Positions 32,337 through 35,312 of a stretch of DNA of 35,312 nt are shown here, one piece after another. This stretch comes from Methanosarcinales archaeon ex4572_44 (GTDB lineage Archaea > Halobacteriota > Methanosarcinia > Methanosarcinales > EX4572-44). The notes below the pieces were generated by a model that was not told the origin of the DNA, ran no database searches, and was given only the letters and a program-made list of their open reading frames with translations. The DNA is taken from NCBI GenBank assembly GCA_002254825.2, contig NJEL02000002.1:1-35312 (forward strand). The letters are read 5' to 3'. Numbering within the stretch: the stretch's first letter is position 1; every line of letters begins with the position of its first letter. Position numbers and translations under genes: made by a program.

Positions 32337-32527
32337 CATTTCGGATTAGAGATCTCTGGAGACAAAATTGGGCGGGGTTCGAGTTTACACAAATTATGCC
32401 ATGTGTCAGCGCAGGTTGAGGTAGTGCTGGTCTTATCATCCTTTTTTGCCGCGGTGTCTGTCCAAACAATTTCGTTTTCTGTTGTTTGGTATTTTTTATT
32501 GCTTTGTAAGTTTACACTTAGCTATAA

Positions 32528-32551
32528 TCGAGAAATCGGGAAATCGAGAAG
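32528..32551 (+). repeat. Three tandem 8-nt units
   Basis: TCGAGAAA, TCGGGAAA and TCGAGAAG follow each other without spacer. The array is short and may be chance or a small slippage product; no function is suggested by its place in the spacer. Confidence 0.4.
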
Positions 32552-32597
32552 TGGGGGGCCAGAGAAACATTTTGCATCAAAGATTTTTAAGACTTGA

Positions 32598-34184
32598 TTA
32601 TACTCCTACATCAAGTTCGTAGCTTGGTCGTGTTTCTATCGTCTCGGATCGCTCGTCTTGCATCTGTTCTCTCCAGACTCGTGGTGCGTCCTTGCTCGTT
32701 CCACGTATCTGTGTTGTGCGGCGCTCCCTGATCTCAACGATGATCGGCGTGTTGATTGCAACACCACTTGTGATTGCCTGCCCCCGTGCGAGAGCTGACA
32801 GCTCATCGAGCAGGTCTCTGCTCACCGATTCTATGCTCTCTCCTATCTGCTTTTGGTCTGAGGGATTGATGATTCGCATGGTGACCTGTGTCATACACTG
32901 GGAGAGTGCGTCTGCATCGAGTTTGCTTGGGCGTTGCGAGACCATACACACGCCGATTCCGAATTTCCTACCTTCTGATAGGATTTTTTTGAGTATTTGT
33001 CTCGATTTTGCATCTCCTGTCTGCGGCGCGAACCTGTGTGCCTCTTCGAGTATCACAAATACTGGATGGGGCAGATAGCGCTCAGGTCGGCGTTCTTCGC
33101 TGTAACGCTCATTATCTGTGCCTTCTCGCGCATCGAAGAGTTGGCGGAGCAGAATGGTTGCAATCCACTGCTGTTTCCACTCTCCGATGCCTGAGACATC
33201 CATTATGGTGAGGAGCCCGGGCTGGAAGTACTCGCGCAGTGGGATGCTCCGATAGTCATCGAAGATCTTCTCGCGCACCATTCTATCGTAACGCCAGAGC
33301 AATCCCGCGATGCTCGGCTCATTCGTACCATCACTCAAACCCTCAATAGTCTCACGAAGCTCGTTTTTGGTGAAACTTCGTGTGAGTCTCTTTTCATCCT
33401 TTTTCAAGCTCTCATAAGCCCTCATAAAGAGTGTCTTCATCTTCTCTGACATGTTACCCTCGTCCATGATACTGATGAAATCGCCAGGCGTGAGATCCCC
33501 GACTCTGATCTTTATCTGTTCTGGCTTCACGATCCGCACCCTTGGCCGATACTCCTCTTCCCAGAAGCTGTGATCGTTCTGAATATCGCTCAACACGCCG
33601 TACTCGCCATGTGGATCAAAGATCAAGACCGACGCCATATTCTTCGCCGAGATCAGTTCTTCCACGATCACGCCAACGGTATAGGACTTTCCTGCGCCTG
33701 TTGCAGCGATGATTGAGAGGTGCTGGCTCACCATTTCACGAACAGAGAGCACAGCATCGGTCTTCGTGCCAAGTATCGTGCCGATGTGAGCCGAACCAAC
33801 CTCGCTCGCAGAGACCCTGTTCACATCTGACAGGATCGTGTCGTCCACCCGCTCTATCCTCGTGCCAGAAAGCGGCATCACACGCGGGTTTATGAACTCA
33901 TTAACTATCCTGTCAAAATAGCCCACAACCCGTGCGTGCGCACGATAAAACTGATAATCGCTCGCATCAAGACCGTAAAAGACTGCAACATCTCCAGCGT
34001 CAACCTCAGGATCGAGCAAGAACTCTACAGGGTAATCCCGCAAGGGCTCAGTATGCCTCACACGAGCAAGCACGCGATCACCCCCCAACCGATAGTATAC
34101 AAACTCGCCAGATGCAAAGGAGTGCTTCGTTACAAAGGAAAAACCCTCTCGCGTATGCGTTAACACCACACCAACCGGATTCAC
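32598..34184 (-). CDS. herA: HerA-type hexameric DNA-translocating ATPase
   Basis: 528 residues. The N-terminal HAS barrel (about 1-130) includes GEFVYYRLGGDRVLARV. The FtsK/HerA-type ATPase domain has Walker A AATGAGKSYT (Lys166, Ser167), the DPHGEYG motif at about 190-196, Walker B FVILEEAHRF (Glu380/381) and MVSQRPSKL with Arg418, a probable arginine finger. KKILSEGRKFGIG (399-411) is a HerA signature. In thermophilic archaea HerA works with Mre11-Rad50 and the nuclease NurA in DNA end resection. The GTG start overlaps the stop of the upstream gene, so the two proteins are probably partners. No NurA or Mre11/Rad50 gene lies in the window. Confidence 0.88.
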   Translation of the reverse strand: MNPVGVVLTHTREGFSFVTKHSFASGEFVYYRLGGDRVLARVRHTEPLRDYPVEFLLDPEVDAGDVAVFYGLDASDYQFYRAHARVVGYFDRIVNEFINPRVMPLSGTRIERVDDTILSDVNRVSASEVGSAHIGTILGTKTDAVLSVREMVSQHLSIIAATGAGKSYTVGVIVEELISAKNMASVLIFDPHGEYGVLSDIQNDHSFWEEEYRPRVRIVKPEQIKIRVGDLTPGDFISIMDEGNMSEKMKTLFMRAYESLKKDEKRLTRSFTKNELRETIEGLSDGTNEPSIAGLLWRYDRMVREKIFDDYRSIPLREYFQPGLLTIMDVSGIGEWKQQWIATILLRQLFDAREGTDNERYSEERRPERYLPHPVFVILEEAHRFAPQTGDAKSRQILKKILSEGRKFGIGVCMVSQRPSKLDADALSQCMTQVTMRIINPSDQKQIGESIESVSRDLLDELSALARGQAITSGVAINTPIIVEIRERRTTQIRGTSKDAPRVWREQMQDERSETIETRPSYELDVGV

Positions 34185-34720
34185 AATACTCCACCCCCTC
34201 TGAGATACTTCCTGACAGGTACAAGCATCGTTTGAGCCTCAGGCAGCACACGCCACAGCTCATCAACAATTGCAAGTAAGACATCATCCCCGAGCGCTTC
34301 ACGATACCGATTGAAATAAGAGATACTAACACTACCAAAAGAGAGATGAAACTTCCTGATCACATCATCCTCCAACCGCCACACCCTGCTGCGAACCTGC
34401 GGCGCCACACGAAGACCGTACCGAACACACTCTCGATAGAGCAGACCAAGCCCAAAAACAAGATAATAACTGGTCCCAAGATCTGCACTGTACGGCAGAT
34501 ACTTCGATTCCATCTCAAAAGATAGCATCGAGACCACATCCTCAGGAATCAAACGCTCCACACCCGTAACCACAGAGACCACTACACCCTCCGCAGACTC
34601 GACCCCAACAAACTCGCCAACACCAGACTCACGAGAAGACCCGAAAACCGCCCTCACAACATACGCATTCACACCATCCACCCGAACAACCTCGCCAAAA
34701 ACAGCATCATCGTCAACCAT
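34181..34720 (-). CDS. Small HAS-barrel-like partner protein of HerA, not recognised
   Basis: 179 residues from ATG 34720. The N-terminal half (about 1-65) is beta-rich with GEVVRVDGVNAYVVRAV, GEFVGVES and GVVVSVVTGVER. This pattern resembles the HerA-ATP synthase (HAS) barrel found at the start of HerA itself. The C-terminal half is helical (LGTSYYLVFGLGLLYRECVRYGLRVAPQVRS, SISYFNRYREALGDDVLLAIVDEL). There is no NurA-like acidic nuclease motif and the protein is half the size of NurA. The 4-nt overlap with herA implies cotranslation; a role in HerA loading or regulation is inference. Confidence 0.6.
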   Translation of the reverse strand: MVDDDAVFGEVVRVDGVNAYVVRAVFGSSRESGVGEFVGVESAEGVVVSVVTGVERLIPEDVVSMLSFEMESKYLPYSADLGTSYYLVFGLGLLYRECVRYGLRVAPQVRSRVWRLEDDVIRKFHLSFGSVSISYFNRYREALGDDVLLAIVDELWRVLPEAQTMLVPVRKYLRGGGVL

Positions 34721-34770
34721 AAAACATCACATCCACCACAACCAAAACACAACACCAGAAGAGATATGAG

Positions 34771-34778
34771 TATATAAA
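34771..34778 (-). promoter_or_regulatory. TATA box of the HAS-like/herA operon
   Basis: Minus-strand TTTATATA, about 50 nt before ATG 34720; the transcript would start near 34745. Confidence 0.6.
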
Positions 34779-34891
34779 CATAGTTACATGATAAAAATCA
34801 TCACCAGAAAAAGAGTTTTTGACTTTTGATGCATGAGAAAATTTAAAAATTATTTTGATCCAGATAAATATTATTTAAACAAACATTTTCT

Positions 34892-35312
34892 TTAGCGTTG
34901 TCTCACTATCTCCCAGATTCGTTTTATCTCATCCGAAACGCTAAAATCGTTAAATTCAACAACAGTCTTGCCCTCAACCATCGCCTCTGTGACTACGGGG
35001 TCAAACGGCACAGAAGCTTTGAATTCGCTCTGTCATCTCAGAATTTATATCATGCTTGTTTATACAAACCATAGCCTCCACGTTGAAGTGATCTGCAAGA
35101 TCCAGCACTCGTTCAAGGTCATGCAGTCCCGACTGGGTGGGTTCTGTTATGATAAGAGCGAGATTGACACCTGTGAGTGATGCGATAACAGGGCATCCGA
35201 TCCCTGGTGAACCGTCGATTATAATGAGATTCTTCCCGCCTCGTTCTGCAATCTCACGCGCATTATTCCTGACAAGTGTTACAAGCTTTCCAGACGCTTC
35301 TTCCGCGATATT
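34892..35312 (-). pseudogene. MinD-type P-loop ATPase (COG1149), 3' part with frame break
   Basis: The segment entering from the right edge reads NLIIIDGSPGIGCPVIASLTG, then LALIITEPTQSGLHDLERVLDLADHF and MVCINKHDINSEMTERIQSFC before a TGA at 35003-35001. In the neighbouring frame the protein resumes with EFKASVPFDPVVTEAMVEGKT and ends IKRIWEIVRQR (TAA 34894-34892). Together they match the C-terminal half of MinD-superfamily ATPases that carry an inserted ferredoxin domain, common in methanogens. About a dozen residues between ERI and ASVPFDP seem lost, with a frame shift near 35010-35030. The P-loop and ferredoxin parts lie outside the window. Either a broken gene or a sequence error. Confidence 0.75.

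Larger units (their letters stand above)
32232..32597. other. Intergenic region between herA end and mmp17
   Basis: About 365 nt without a gene. It contains the mmp17 promoter (TATATA at 32331-32336, read on the minus strand) giving a leader of about 75 nt. It also contains two GTTTACAC words (in 32382-32392 and 32508-32518 areas) and three tandem 8-mers TCGAGAAA, TCGGGAAA, TCGAGAAG at 32528-32551. The right part is T-rich on the plus strand. No RNA gene was recognised. Confidence 0.45.

Noticed and set aside
32365..32395. GGTTCGAG word resembling a tRNA T-arm
   Set aside because: No complementary acceptor stem, D-arm or anticodon arm can be drawn around it.
1..35312. tRNA or rRNA genes, CRISPR arrays, insertion sequences, transposases
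   Set aside because: No T-loop/acceptor pattern, no regular direct repeats with spacers, and no transposase-like product or paired terminal inverted repeats were seen on reading through; a tRNAscan-SE or Infernal run was not possible here.

Overview
This window comes from an archaeon of the methanogen/ANME kind (Euryarchaeota in the broad sense). Three observations support this. First, the left half is an almost complete archaeal spc/S10-type ribosomal protein cluster that contains the archaeal/eukaryotic-type proteins S6e, S4e, L32e and L19e plus the RNase P protein Rpp29. Second, several genes are preceded by archaeal TATA boxes, and ribosome binding sites are of the GGTGA type. Third, three methanogenesis-marker genes lie near the right end: mmp10 (the radical SAM methylase of McrA arginine), mmp7 and mmp17. 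I cannot name a genus from the sequence alone.

Layout. 1-146: 5' end of triosephosphate isomerase, minus strand. 492-1482: a PUA-domain RNA-binding protein and S6e. 1483-2015: a 533-nt stretch without a gene, probably partly the L3 leader. 2016-14942: L3-L4-L23-L2-S19-L22-S3-L29-Rpp29-S17-L14-L24-S4e-L5-S14-S8-L6-L32e-L19e-L18-S5-L30-L15-SecY, tightly spaced or overlapping. S14 has no ATG/GTG/TTG anywhere and appears to start with ATT. 14964-16199: an N-terminally incomplete Agl23-like membrane protein. 16329-18350: a GH15 glucoamylase-type enzyme with a leaderless-type promoter.

The most striking region is 18331-22037 on the minus strand. It is a six-gene operon for a complete stressosome module: RsbR-like co-antagonist, RsbS-like STAS antagonist, RsbT-like switch kinase, a second RsbT-type kinase, an RsbX-like PP2C phosphatase, and a sensor with an RsbU-type N-domain, a GAF domain and an unrecognised Cys-containing C-terminus. 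In Bacillus this module ends on sigma-B, which archaea lack, so the output here is unknown. In classical RsbU the N-domain is fused to the phosphatase; here they are separate adjacent genes with ATGA overlaps. A 19-nt dyad sits between a TATA-like element and the first gene.

22279-29698: a Nudix hydrolase, a TatD-family gene lacking its central section, a LeuA/CimA-type synthase, IleS, a DUF1624-type membrane protein, and an MntR/DtxR-type regulator with a strong dyad directly in front of it. 29841-32231: mmp10 facing mmp17-mmp7, where mmp7 is split by a deletion with a frame change. 32598-34720: HerA-type ATPase coupled to a small HAS-barrel-like protein. 34892-35312: 3' part of a MinD-type ATPase (COG1149) with a frame break. 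Four or five genes in the right half have lost an internal or terminal block; whether this is genome erosion or an assembly problem cannot be decided here.
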